From MED-G105 sp038522945 (GTDB lineage: Bacteria; Pseudomonadota; Alphaproteobacteria; Caulobacterales; Parvularculaceae), in NCBI GenBank assembly GCA_038522945.1, contig JBCBJV010000007.1:62001-126000 (forward strand): a stretch of 64,000 nucleotides of DNA, read 5' to 3'. The position numbers and the translations under genes were made by a program. Under the pieces are notes generated by a model that worked only from the letters and a program-made list of their open reading frames with translations, ran no database searches and had not been told where the DNA came from. This document shows, in pieces, positions 15,785-24,239 of the stretch (position 1 is the stretch's first letter; the number at the start of each line of letters is the position of its first letter).

Positions 15785-17433
15785 GCACCGTCAATCGAAA
15801 CCTAGTGATGGCTGGGCTGATCAGCCTTGCGCTAATCGCAGCCTGGACTACACTCAGCATAAGGATTATTCAGCCAACTCTATCTGGATCTCAAGAGACC
15901 GGGTGGAATGCAAGCTTTTCTCCTAAGGGGCAGATTACATCGTTCCGAACAGTTTTTGAGGTTAAAGCCTCTACGCCTGGTGTTGTTTTCTACGACAACG
16001 GCATTATCGGGATCGACGACACACCCATCGTACGAGTCTCCGGATTTGATAAACTAAATTGTAGCGACTTGAAGGAGAAAACCAGCCGCTGCACCGGCCT
16101 GGTCACCGTCAACGAAAACCCTGTGACCATAAATTTGACGCCAGCACCGGATGCGGCGGGCGTCAAGATTGCAAAACCCGAATTCAAAGCCGCAAAAAAA
16201 ACGAGAAACGCGCCGTTTCCACCTGAGGCGCTGATCACGCTATTCTTTGCTCTGCTCCTAGCTTCACCAATTTTCTGGGTTTTCCATCGAAATAAGACCA
16301 TCAGCCAACTTGGTTTTGTTGTCGTCGCTGGCGGTGTTTTGTTGACCCTTCAACCACTGTTTTCGGTACTCCTGATCGGGCTTGTTATCGGAGCATTTTA
16401 CATTGGCCAGTGGTACCGTCAGCGATCGACGAAGACCACGAATTTCATCTTATGCTGGATCGCAATCACCGTTGTTGCCCTGCTTATCTTGAAGAATTTT
16501 AAGGCGCTTTTCTTGTTGCCTTTTCCAGAGTACGGCGCTCTTTCGTTAATTGTACCCTTAGGAACCTCATACTTCCTAATTCGGTTGATCGATTTGCAAC
16601 TCAGATGGCACAGGGGCCAGTTGGCTGACCTTAGACTGCTTGAATATCTAGCCTATATCTTCTTCCCTCCCACAATTGTTGCAGGTCCAATCGAACTCAT
16701 CGATGGATTTCGTCAAAATCGACTTGAGAAAATAGGGTTTGATGAAATCAGCTTCGGCTTAATGCGGATAACCGTGGGTATTGCCAAGAAACTGGTGATC
16801 GTCGATCTCATTCTTTCAGAGCTTTTGTTCGCTTCAGGATTATGGGCGGACGTCACTCAGAGCCCGTTTGGAAGCGGCACCGCCGTTCTAGCATTCTGTG
16901 TATTGACGTATCTTTTTGCCTATCTCGATTTTTCTGCGTACTCTGACATCGCAATTGGGCTCTCCCGGCTCTACGGTCACCGAATCCTTGAAAACTTCAA
17001 TTTCCCAATTCTAGCTCGGAATCTGAGTGATTATTGGAAACGCTGGCACATCTCGCTCTCCGGATGGTGCTTCAGAAACATCTTTTTCCCCGTCATGATC
17101 TCAACCAAGTCACAAACGACGGCGCTTATATGCACGTTGCTCGCTGTGGGCATGTGGCATGATTTATCACTGACCTGGACAAGCTGGGGGCTCTACCACG
17201 GCGTGGGGTTAAGCGTTGCCGGCACACTTGGGCCGAAGATTCGAAAGCGAGGATTGATGCCTCCCAGCTGGCTGACAACGCTAGGGACAAATGTCTACGT
17301 TGCATGTGGATTTGCTTTTGTGGGGATTTCAGACTTCACCATCGCCATCGAAGTTTTCGCAGCGGCTTGGCTCAACTTCTTGCTCCTCCCGTATCACCTG
17401 GTGCGCTCAGTGATATTGTTCTTTGGCGCATGA
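15781..17433 (+). CDS. MBOAT O-acyltransferase (DltB/AlgI-like) with extra N-terminal domain
   Basis: Membrane-bound O-acyltransferase, 550 residues. The conserved YWKRWHISLS motif (His423) is followed by MWHDLSLTW with the catalytic His460 and WGLYHG (His473), the pattern of DltB, AlgI and PatA. These proteins take an acyl group from a cytoplasmic donor and pass it across the membrane. DltB is about 400 residues; here about 140 residues precede the channel part: one helix (10-28), then a beta-rich domain with two Cys that should lie in the periplasm, then a second helix from about 155. This extension is unusual. The start overlaps the DltD-like stop. Confidence 0.9.
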   Translation: MSTVNRNLVMAGLISLALIAAWTTLSIRIIQPTLSGSQETGWNASFSPKGQITSFRTVFEVKASTPGVVFYDNGIIGIDDTPIVRVSGFDKLNCSDLKEKTSRCTGLVTVNENPVTINLTPAPDAAGVKIAKPEFKAAKKTRNAPFPPEALITLFFALLLASPIFWVFHRNKTISQLGFVVVAGGVLLTLQPLFSVLLIGLVIGAFYIGQWYRQRSTKTTNFILCWIAITVVALLILKNFKALFLLPFPEYGALSLIVPLGTSYFLIRLIDLQLRWHRGQLADLRLLEYLAYIFFPPTIVAGPIELIDGFRQNRLEKIGFDEISFGLMRITVGIAKKLVIVDLILSELLFASGLWADVTQSPFGSGTAVLAFCVLTYLFAYLDFSAYSDIAIGLSRLYGHRILENFNFPILARNLSDYWKRWHISLSGWCFRNIFFPVMISTKSQTTALICTLLAVGMWHDLSLTWTSWGLYHGVGLSVAGTLGPKIRKRGLMPPSWLTTLGTNVYVACGFAFVGISDFTIAIEVFAAAWLNFLLLPYHLVRSVILFFGA

Positions 17434-17525
17434 TCAGTTGACCCTTGTCCGCAACGGCGTTGGTCGCCTAATAGGTTCAGGAACCTATCGGCTAAACATG
17501 TAAAATGAACTCGAGGGGAATTGGT

Positions 17526-17978
17526 ATGCCACGCTTTTCGACGCTACTCACTTGTGGTGGCCTGCTATTGGTAGCTTCCTGCGGAGATCAGGCGGAATCG
17601 ACGACGAAGACAGAAGCTGGGCGCACGACCGCGGATTTCATTGCTGACGTGTTTTACGAGGATGATGGTACTGTTTGCCAGCTCATCGTTTCTATTGATC
17701 CCGCAGATGCTAGTTCACCGTCGACTGCGAGCCTTACGGCATATCAAATGCTCTCATCAAAGGGCTTCCAGTTTTGCGACGGGGGCAAGGTGGAAAGCCT
17801 GAACGTTGTCACAGTGCGAGGACTTGACGAGTACGACCAACCTGATTGGTCAAATACAACCGAACATCACTTTTTCACCCTTTCCCTTTCGCTCGAAGAG
17901 TTAGAGGCCCAATGCAACGAACTGGGTGACGAAGCGTGCGCACGGGCGTTGACGGATGCGCTCCAAAAGAGCTCATAG
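17526..17978 (+). CDS. Small lipoprotein, unknown function
   Basis: A 150-residue lipoprotein: the signal peptide MPRFSTLLTCGGLLLVASC ends in the lipobox LVASC. The mature part is acidic, has four more Cys and no domain that I recognise. ATG at 17526 is chosen because GAGGGG lies 7 nt upstream; the frame starts at 17505. It follows the MBOAT gene by 92 nt and precedes the SGNH lipoprotein gene by 6 nt, so it belongs to the same operon and probably helps at the periplasmic acceptor step. Confidence 0.7.
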   Translation: MPRFSTLLTCGGLLLVASCGDQAESTTKTEAGRTTADFIADVFYEDDGTVCQLIVSIDPADASSPSTASLTAYQMLSSKGFQFCDGGKVESLNVVTVRGLDEYDQPDWSNTTEHHFFTLSLSLEELEAQCNELGDEACARALTDALQKSS

Positions 17979-17984
17979 GAGTGA

Positions 17985-19874
17985 ATGAGAGTGACGGACT
18001 TGCGCAAATCGGCAAGGATTTTGGTATGCATCCTCACCGTTTTAGTTGGGTCATGTACACGCGATACAGGACCATCCACCTTTGATGGTCGTGCGGTTAC
18101 TGCTTCATTTGTTGACAGCGTGCCCGCCTACCGTAAAGGAGGCCTTCTTTGGAAGTACGGGGTTGAGCACCAACCAGTTGGCCTCAAACCACTGACCCAA
18201 GATGCCGCCCGTCTTATTCCGTACCAGGACACCGCAGTTTTCATGTGGTCACCAGAGGAACCCCTCAGTGAAAAGACAAATTACATTGTCATTGAATTGA
18301 ACAATGATGGAGCGGACGAAGGCACCCGGAGTACGATTTACCCTTTTGTCTTCTCGGAAACAAGCATGGTGGTTTTTTCCGACGGTCAAGCAGATCCTTC
18401 CTGCGCTAATATTTCGCCTATCTTTTCAAACGAATATCCTGAGACGCTGGCGTCTTCTATCGGCGCCGATCCTGAGTTTGTTGCCCTCTTTCCGAAAAAA
18501 CACGCCTGTCGGGTACTAGACAAAGTTGATAGTCTGAAATGGGCTGCGAGCTTTCCAGAAATTTCTGAAGTAAAAGCGATCGGGCTTTTGATAGTGTCTC
18601 ATGAGGCAGAACCCATTGAAGTAAAATCGCTGTTTGTCGGCAATCATCATGAGAAAATGTCGAATGAGATCAAGGTTCAAACCTCAGTGCCGGACGCTGA
18701 TGCGCTAGCTAGCGTATTTGTTCGCGAGCCCACTCTATCCGCATACACATTAAATAATCAGAAGAAAAGTAAGAAGCAGATACTTTCCCGAAACGCCTTG
18801 AATGGGCAACCATTCCAAATTTGGTACGACGATTTTGGAAGAGCCATTTATCCCGCAAATGGTCATTGGCTTGATCCAGCAAAGACCCCGAACCGAATTG
18901 AAGTTGGTTTTCGATCAGAGTTCGAAATCCTAGAAGGGATAAGGCAAGGAATCTCTGATCGTCACCGACGCAAGCATAAGCTCTCTATCTGGGCTGGTTC
19001 CAAGTCTAAAATGGAGACCCAAGAATATGAAGGCTGGTCAATCCTAAACAATTTTGGGCGCGCAGACCGAGATCGGTTCAAAGAAAACACAGATGATTGC
19101 TTCCGCGTAGCTGTTCTTGGTGGGTCGTACATTGAAGCAGTTCAAACTAAGATTAGCGAGAAGCCAGGCATCATTGCTGAAGCAATTTCTGGATCGACTC
19201 TTGGGAGATGCACCGACATCTTTACCATCGGCGCTAATGTTATGCGGCCTGAGAATCATATCGGCAATGCCATCAGCCTAGTGAATGACTTCGGCGTTGA
19301 TTATGTCCTGTTTAGCCTGTCGGCGACAGAAATATGCCAGATGGCCGATGTGTTTTATGAGAAAAGGTACGGGTTGAGCCCGAAAACGCCAAGGCATTGG
19401 CGGATCGTGGATGACAAGGCGCTCGCCCCTTTTGACGCTGAAAGCAGAATTAGGCGCGATCCAGACACAAAGAACCTATACTCATCAATTTCCACATGCG
19501 AACTTAAAGACTTGGACTTTAACCCTTTAGAACGGGAAGTAGTGGGTAAATTGCCAATAATCGCGGAAACAGTACAAAAATTGACGGAAACTAAAGTGGC
19601 TGTCGAATTTCTTTTGGTAAAAGACGCTATAGCTGCAGAGAAAGAGATTGTAGATACAATTACGAAAGCATGCTTAAAGCTAAGCGTAACATGTCACGCG
19701 GTTCCAATTCCTGACGAAACCCGGTACCCAGCCAAAGTTGAAAGGTTCTCGCCTTATCTTTATCGCTATAAAGTCGATTACCACCCCAATATCCGCGCAA
19801 ACCAATACATCGGCACTGCCTTAGCCGACGTCGTTACTCAGCACTATCAAATGCGAAACGGCGCCATACAGTAA
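17985..19874 (+). CDS. SGNH-domain lipoprotein (probable periplasmic acyltransferase or esterase)
   Basis: A 629-residue protein with a lipoprotein signal (lipobox LVGSC at about residue 24). Residues 30-370 form a domain that I do not recognise. From about 370 an SGNH-hydrolase fold follows: VLGGSYIEA with Ser381, TIGANVMRPENH as the Gly/Asn blocks, and DYHPN near the C-terminus with Asp598 and His600. The Asp-His spacing is DxH, as in AlgX-type alginate acetyltransferases, rather than the DxxH of common GDSL enzymes. With an MBOAT and a DltD-like gene upstream, transfer to or removal from an envelope polymer is the likely job. This gene is visibly AT-rich. Confidence 0.7.
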   Translation: MRVTDLRKSARILVCILTVLVGSCTRDTGPSTFDGRAVTASFVDSVPAYRKGGLLWKYGVEHQPVGLKPLTQDAARLIPYQDTAVFMWSPEEPLSEKTNYIVIELNNDGADEGTRSTIYPFVFSETSMVVFSDGQADPSCANISPIFSNEYPETLASSIGADPEFVALFPKKHACRVLDKVDSLKWAASFPEISEVKAIGLLIVSHEAEPIEVKSLFVGNHHEKMSNEIKVQTSVPDADALASVFVREPTLSAYTLNNQKKSKKQILSRNALNGQPFQIWYDDFGRAIYPANGHWLDPAKTPNRIEVGFRSEFEILEGIRQGISDRHRRKHKLSIWAGSKSKMETQEYEGWSILNNFGRADRDRFKENTDDCFRVAVLGGSYIEAVQTKISEKPGIIAEAISGSTLGRCTDIFTIGANVMRPENHIGNAISLVNDFGVDYVLFSLSATEICQMADVFYEKRYGLSPKTPRHWRIVDDKALAPFDAESRIRRDPDTKNLYSSISTCELKDLDFNPLEREVVGKLPIIAETVQKLTETKVAVEFLLVKDAIAAEKEIVDTITKACLKLSVTCHAVPIPDETRYPAKVERFSPYLYRYKVDYHPNIRANQYIGTALADVVTQHYQMRNGAIQ

Positions 19875-20018
19875 GCGGTACACGCCGCAAGCAGATCACG
19901 GTGCCGGAACGCGCGTACCAAGCGCTTCCCAAATCTGCCGATTAAGCGGTGAATGTACCGCAGTGTGATCGAATTGATCTATAACGAGGGAATACGCTCG
20001 TCGTGCAAAGCTGTGCCA

Positions 20019-20045
20019 AAAGGCATTTGCCGACTTGCCTTTTTT
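20019..20045. terminator. Bidirectional terminator between convergent genes
   Basis: AAAGGCA (20019-20025) pairs with TGCCTTT (20036-20042) around a 10-nt loop. T follow on the right and A precede on the left, so it can stop transcripts from both sides. It lies between the SGNH lipoprotein gene and the convergent aldo/keto reductase gene. Confidence 0.7.
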
Positions 20046-20079
20046 GCAATCCATTCAGCGGTGACAAATGACGCCAATG

Positions 20080-20919
20080 TCAGGGCAGTTTTTCGCCCGT
20101 GCACGCCTGAAAGACGGCGTACCATTCCTTACGGTCGAGCCGTTCGGTCGACGCCTTAACGGCTTGTGCTAGACGGTATTTGTTCTTTGTGCCGACGATT
20201 GCTGTTGGTGCAGCTGGGTGCGACGTCACGAATGAAATCGCCACATCATCAATCGTTGTCCCTCGTTCGGTTGCAATCGCCTCCACGGACTTTCGCACCC
20301 TGATAGCTTGCAGGTCCTCGCCTTGGAACAATCGTCCCCCCGCAAGCGGCGACCAGGCAAACACATCGAGGCTCCGCTCCATAGCCAGATCAAAGGTCCC
20401 GTCAGACGCCGGCGACACGTGGAGGGCGGAAAACTCAACCTGAAGCGCGGTGACAGGTGCCGTCAAGTGGGCTTGAAGGCTATTTAGTTGTGGCACTGAG
20501 TAATTGGACACCCCAATCCGCTTGGCTTTGCCAGCGGTCACGATGGCATCAAGTGCCGCTGCCGTTTCCGCCGGGTGAGCAAACATATCGGGCCGATGGA
20601 TGTAAAAGAGATCGACACATTCCAACTGAAGACGCATCAGCGATGCATCAATTGCGTTGGCAATGTAGTTTTTGGATGCATTGTAGGGCGTTCCGATTTC
20701 AACGGACGCTTTGGTGGCAATCTCCACACCTTGCAGGAGCGATGGCGCGCGAGCGCGCATTTCTCCAAGTAGTTTTTCCGCTGCACCGAAATCAGGATAT
20801 CCATAAACGTCCGCGGTATCGAGATGGGTGATCCCCGCCTCGCGCGCAGCCTCGACCATATCCATGGCTGTTTCTAAATCGCCGTTGCCATACCGCCAGA
20901 ACCCATAGGCAATTTTCAT
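20080..20919 (-). CDS. Aldo/keto reductase
   Basis: NADPH-dependent (beta/alpha)8-barrel oxidoreductase of 279 residues. The catalytic tetrad is visible: Asp and Tyr in HLDTADVYG (about residues 33-41), Lys in EIATKAS (about 70) and His in FYIHRPD (about 107). GVSNYSVPQL is the usual second signature, and the C-terminal cofactor region is VGTKNKYRLAQA. The protein resembles YdhF-like reductases that act on sugar or ketoaldehyde substrates. It lies 80 nt downstream of the esterase gene on the same strand, at the edge of the alpha-glucan locus; its substrate is unknown. Confidence 0.9.
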   Translation of the reverse strand: MKIAYGFWRYGNGDLETAMDMVEAAREAGITHLDTADVYGYPDFGAAEKLLGEMRARAPSLLQGVEIATKASVEIGTPYNASKNYIANAIDASLMRLQLECVDLFYIHRPDMFAHPAETAAALDAIVTAGKAKRIGVSNYSVPQLNSLQAHLTAPVTALQVEFSALHVSPASDGTFDLAMERSLDVFAWSPLAGGRLFQGEDLQAIRVRKSVEAIATERGTTIDDVAISFVTSHPAAPTAIVGTKNKYRLAQAVKASTERLDRKEWYAVFQACTGEKLP

Positions 20920-20999
20920 GTCTCTATCCTATCCACTGATCAGGGAGGGGGCGCTGTTCGCAAGAGTCCTGCGCTATTTCTCTGCACCGAGACGCGTCG

Positions 21000-21998
21000 T
21001 CAGTCGTCGTTATCGGAAAGCAGAAATGTAAGAGGGACGTGCACACGCCCGCGCCAGGCGATTTCATTATGGGGATCGCCTTCAAATTTTCTGGTGATCC
21101 AGTCTTTGCCCTGTTGATAGCCTTTCGCCTCCATGACCGCATCTGCCCGGATTTGAAATGGTTCATATTGGGCGTCGAGTGTCTCCGTACCGAAATCAAA
21201 GTACAGCTTGTGGGTACCGGCATCAGGGAGGTTTGCTGCCAGATAATCAATTACAGCCCCTTCCCCGGCCGGCCAGTGGGTTGATACACACCCGGCCCCA
21301 CTGAATACGTCCGGGTACTCACTAAGCGCATAGGCGGAGATTAGCCCACCCATGCTCGATCCCATAGCAAAGGTGTCTTCCCGGCTGGTTCGTGTTCGAT
21401 AATGATCGTCAATGAAGGGCTTTAGCTCATTGACCAGGAACTTGAGGTAGCGATCGGAGATAATGTCTTCGACAGAAAACGGTCCGTAGCGATCAACACC
21501 GGTTTCCACATTTGGTTCTTCGAGTGCCTTTCGGGGCATGTACTCCTGAAAGCGTTTTGGCGAGTTCCAAACACCGACAATGATCGCCGGCCGGACAACA
21601 CCGTCGTCTATCAGTCGGGTCATGGCCTCGTCGACCCCCCACTCCCCATAGGGCGTAGAACTTGGGTCGAATAGGTTTTGGCCATCATGCATGTAGACGA
21701 CCGGGTAGCGCTTGTTCGAATTGTCTTCGTACCCGGGCGGCAACCAGATATCGATATGCCGCGCGGCAACTTCATCGGACGGAAAGTTCTCAATACGGAG
21801 GAGATTGCCAGTCACGCCGTCGCCAACAATTTGGATGGGGCTCGGAACTGAACCTGGAATTCGGCCTGAGATTTGATTTGAGATTTGATTTGAGATTGGA
21901 TCAACCGCCCGGCCGTCAGCAACCGCTTGAGAGACGGCAATAGCGCCGATCACCGGCAGGAGCAATGTCGATAGAAGGAAAGGCTTCAAGACGGACAT
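21000..21998 (-). CDS. Secreted alpha/beta-hydrolase (esterase D/enterochelin-esterase family)
   Basis: A 332-residue exported protein of the putative-esterase family (PF00756). A signal peptide covers about 1-27. The nucleophile is Ser215 in MGSSMGG; Asp and His in FDFGTETLD and GDPHNE complete the triad. VVYMHDGQNLFD and IWLPPGYEDN are typical of this family. Residues 34-45 contain a short repeat (ISNQISNQIS), coded by a 12-nt direct repeat at 21870-21893, in a linker before the hydrolase domain. It lies 3 nt downstream of the GH97 gene in the same direction, so it is cotranscribed and probably works on decorated or acylated glucans. Confidence 0.87.
   Translation of the reverse strand: MSVLKPFLLSTLLLPVIGAIAVSQAVADGRAVDPISNQISNQISGRIPGSVPSPIQIVGDGVTGNLLRIENFPSDEVAARHIDIWLPPGYEDNSNKRYPVVYMHDGQNLFDPSSTPYGEWGVDEAMTRLIDDGVVRPAIIVGVWNSPKRFQEYMPRKALEEPNVETGVDRYGPFSVEDIISDRYLKFLVNELKPFIDDHYRTRTSREDTFAMGSSMGGLISAYALSEYPDVFSGAGCVSTHWPAGEGAVIDYLAANLPDAGTHKLYFDFGTETLDAQYEPFQIRADAVMEAKGYQQGKDWITRKFEGDPHNEIAWRGRVHVPLTFLLSDNDD
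21870..21893. repeat. 12-bp direct repeat, two copies
   Basis: GATTTGATTTGA occurs twice in tandem at 21870-21881 and 21882-21893, inside the esterase gene. On the coding strand it gives the short ISNQ repeat in the linker after the signal peptide. Confidence 0.85.
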
Positions 21999-22001
21999 GG
22001 C

Positions 22002-24074
22002 CTATTCCTCCACCGGCGTGAAGCGAACAGCGATCCCGCCGGACGCGCCGAGGGGCACCTTGAGGACTTCTTCTGACGTCACTTCCCGGCTGTAAATCTT
22101 GATATCGTAGGGATTCGCTTCCCAGTCCGCTTTCTCCCCATCACGATAAATCTCCGCGGAGTACGTTTTATCTTCGTCCAGGAAGTCGAGGCTGATATTG
22201 AGGTCTCGCGGATCCTGGTTCGTCAGAGCACCAAGGAACCAATCATCACCGCCGCGTTCCTTCCGCGCGATTGAGACGAAGTCCCCGACGGCACCGTCGA
22301 GTGCAAGGCTCTCTTCCCAGTCGGCCGGAACATCTTTGATGAACTGAAATGCATCCATGCGTTCTTCATAGTTTTCCGGCAAATCGGCTGCCATCTGCAA
22401 AGGCGAATACAAGACAACATAAAGCGCCAGTTGCTTTGCAAGCGTCGTCTGTGGACGATTGGAAGGATCAGAGCGCTGCATATCTTCGCGCACGGGCGGG
22501 CGCTTATTGGGTTCTAAATCAAAGATCCCCGGCGTGAAGTCCATGGGCCCGGCAAGCATGCGCGTGTAAGCGAGAACAGCCTCGTGCTCTGGCGGATTAG
22601 GCGGCGACCCCCAGGCGTTGAATTCCATCCCGCGAGCCCCTTCACGCGTCATCCAATTGGGATAGGTACGGCGCAGTCCTGTGTCTTTCACAGGCTCATG
22701 GGCATTGATGGAAATCTGCCGTTTGGCCGCTTCTTTGACAACGCGCAAATGGTGGCCAACCATAAACTGACCATCGTGCCATTCGAATTTCTTGATGCCG
22801 TCTTTGTCCAGACGTTCTATCTGGCCTGCATCTGCGACATAACCGGTCTTGACCGCAGCGACGCCATTCTCCTTGTAAAGATCAAATCCATCTTCCATCT
22901 GGCGTTCATAGTTTGAGACATCGCCAGACGTTTCATGGTGACCGATGAGCCTGACGCCTTTGGAGCGGGCATAGCGACCGATCTCTGCTAAATCGAAATC
23001 ATCGAAGCTTTCGGTGAAACTGAACTGGTCGCCATTGTTAAACCAGTCCCCGTCCCAGCCCACATTCCAGCCTTCCACCAGGACCCCTGAAAATCCGTGT
23101 TCGGCGGCGAAATCGATGTATCGCTTGGTTTCCTCCGTGGTCGCCCCATGAATACCGTCATGTCCCCATCGGCGTTCGTTGATATGCATGGCCCACCAGA
23201 TCCCAACATATTTACCGGGCTCGACCCAGGAGACATCGCCGAGCGCGTTCGGCTCATTCAGATTTAGGATAAGAGACGAGTTGATAAGCCCCTTGGCGTC
23301 CGGCGCGATCTGTATTGTTCTCCAAGGCGTTTTGAACGGCGCGTCAGTTTTCACGAGTGTCCCGTCGGACCAACGGGAAAGATGCGCCTTAAAATTACCC
23401 GGCCGCAAGCGCTGAAGCGACATCCCGGCATAATCGACGAGCGCCGCCTCATGGATACTAAAGTGGACACCTGATGTATTCCGGAAGGTAACCGGCGTGT
23501 GAGCATCCTGGACTTTGCCAGCGGGCGCCTTCTCATAAATGTATTCATACCGATTAAATTCGCCGCTCGGTGTGAACCAGGTAGTGGTGTCGTCACCGAC
23601 AGAAAATTGGGAAAGCTCATCAGTGATGGTCAGATCACCACGCAAAGCCTTTTGCCGATCAAGCTCATATCGAAAGCCAAGACCGTCATCAAAGACGCGA
23701 AAACGGACAGTTATTTTCCGCTCTGGCCCCTTTGTCGACTCAAAGGTAACCGCAAGTTCGTTATGGTGATCACGGACAAAACGACGCTCACCCCATGGCT
23801 GTTCCCAGGTGTTATCAACCGAGGTGCTCGTTGACGCGGCGATTTTAAGGTCGCGTTCAAACCCATGATGGTCTGCGAACAATAGCCCGAGCCGCGAGGT
23901 GCCGATCACAGGCTTATCCCGAAACGCGACTTGATACTGAGCGTGCCCGCCGTCATCGGAAACGGTCAACACAATATCACCATCGGGTGAGGCCGCAGTC
24001 AGCGTTTCAGCCCTAGCGGAAACAACAGCCCAGACCGTGCCAGCCATTGCAAGCAAGAAGTAACGAAAAATCAT
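22002..24074 (-). CDS. Glycoside hydrolase family 97 (SusB-type alpha-glucosidase)
   Basis: Secreted GH97 enzyme of 690 residues with a signal peptide (about 1-22, ending SARAE). The N-terminal beta-sandwich is followed by the TIM barrel with VEGWNVGWDGDW, LIGHHETSGDVSNYE and VKTGYVADAG, and then a C-terminal beta domain. GH97 contains inverting alpha-glucosidases (SusB) and retaining alpha-galactosidases; the retaining type has an Asp where VKTG has Gly, so this protein looks like the inverting alpha-glucosidase type. It would release glucose from maltodextrins in the periplasm. ATG at 24074 has GGGAGG upstream; the longer frame to 24167 adds residues without conservation. It heads the operon GH97-esterase, perhaps with the aldo/keto reductase. 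Confidence 0.93.
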   Translation of the reverse strand: MIFRYFLLAMAGTVWAVVSARAETLTAASPDGDIVLTVSDDGGHAQYQVAFRDKPVIGTSRLGLLFADHHGFERDLKIAASTSTSVDNTWEQPWGERRFVRDHHNELAVTFESTKGPERKITVRFRVFDDGLGFRYELDRQKALRGDLTITDELSQFSVGDDTTTWFTPSGEFNRYEYIYEKAPAGKVQDAHTPVTFRNTSGVHFSIHEAALVDYAGMSLQRLRPGNFKAHLSRWSDGTLVKTDAPFKTPWRTIQIAPDAKGLINSSLILNLNEPNALGDVSWVEPGKYVGIWWAMHINERRWGHDGIHGATTEETKRYIDFAAEHGFSGVLVEGWNVGWDGDWFNNGDQFSFTESFDDFDLAEIGRYARSKGVRLIGHHETSGDVSNYERQMEDGFDLYKENGVAAVKTGYVADAGQIERLDKDGIKKFEWHDGQFMVGHHLRVVKEAAKRQISINAHEPVKDTGLRRTYPNWMTREGARGMEFNAWGSPPNPPEHEAVLAYTRMLAGPMDFTPGIFDLEPNKRPPVREDMQRSDPSNRPQTTLAKQLALYVVLYSPLQMAADLPENYEERMDAFQFIKDVPADWEESLALDGAVGDFVSIARKERGGDDWFLGALTNQDPRDLNISLDFLDEDKTYSAEIYRDGEKADWEANPYDIKIYSREVTSEEVLKVPLGASGGIAVRFTPVEE

Positions 24075-24102
24075 ATGTCCTCCCTTCGACAGCATTCTTG
24101 TT

Positions 24103-24116
24103 TGCAATTTTTTGCA
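24103..24116. promoter_or_regulatory. Candidate operator: inverted repeat upstream of GH97
   Basis: TGCAA-TTTT-TTGCA at 24103-24116 is a perfect inverted repeat about 30 nt before the GH97 start. It could bind the LacI-family regulator of this locus. The motif is short and A/T-rich, so the call is weak. Confidence 0.25.
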
Positions 24117-24239
24117 GTGGTTCGCCGCCTTGAGGGTCAATTTACCATATTTTACGCTATTCACCACTGCTTTATCTGTGCAATAATATTCAAAAACAGG
24201 GCCTGATGGTCCGGCAATAAAGATATGGGAGGCAATAGG

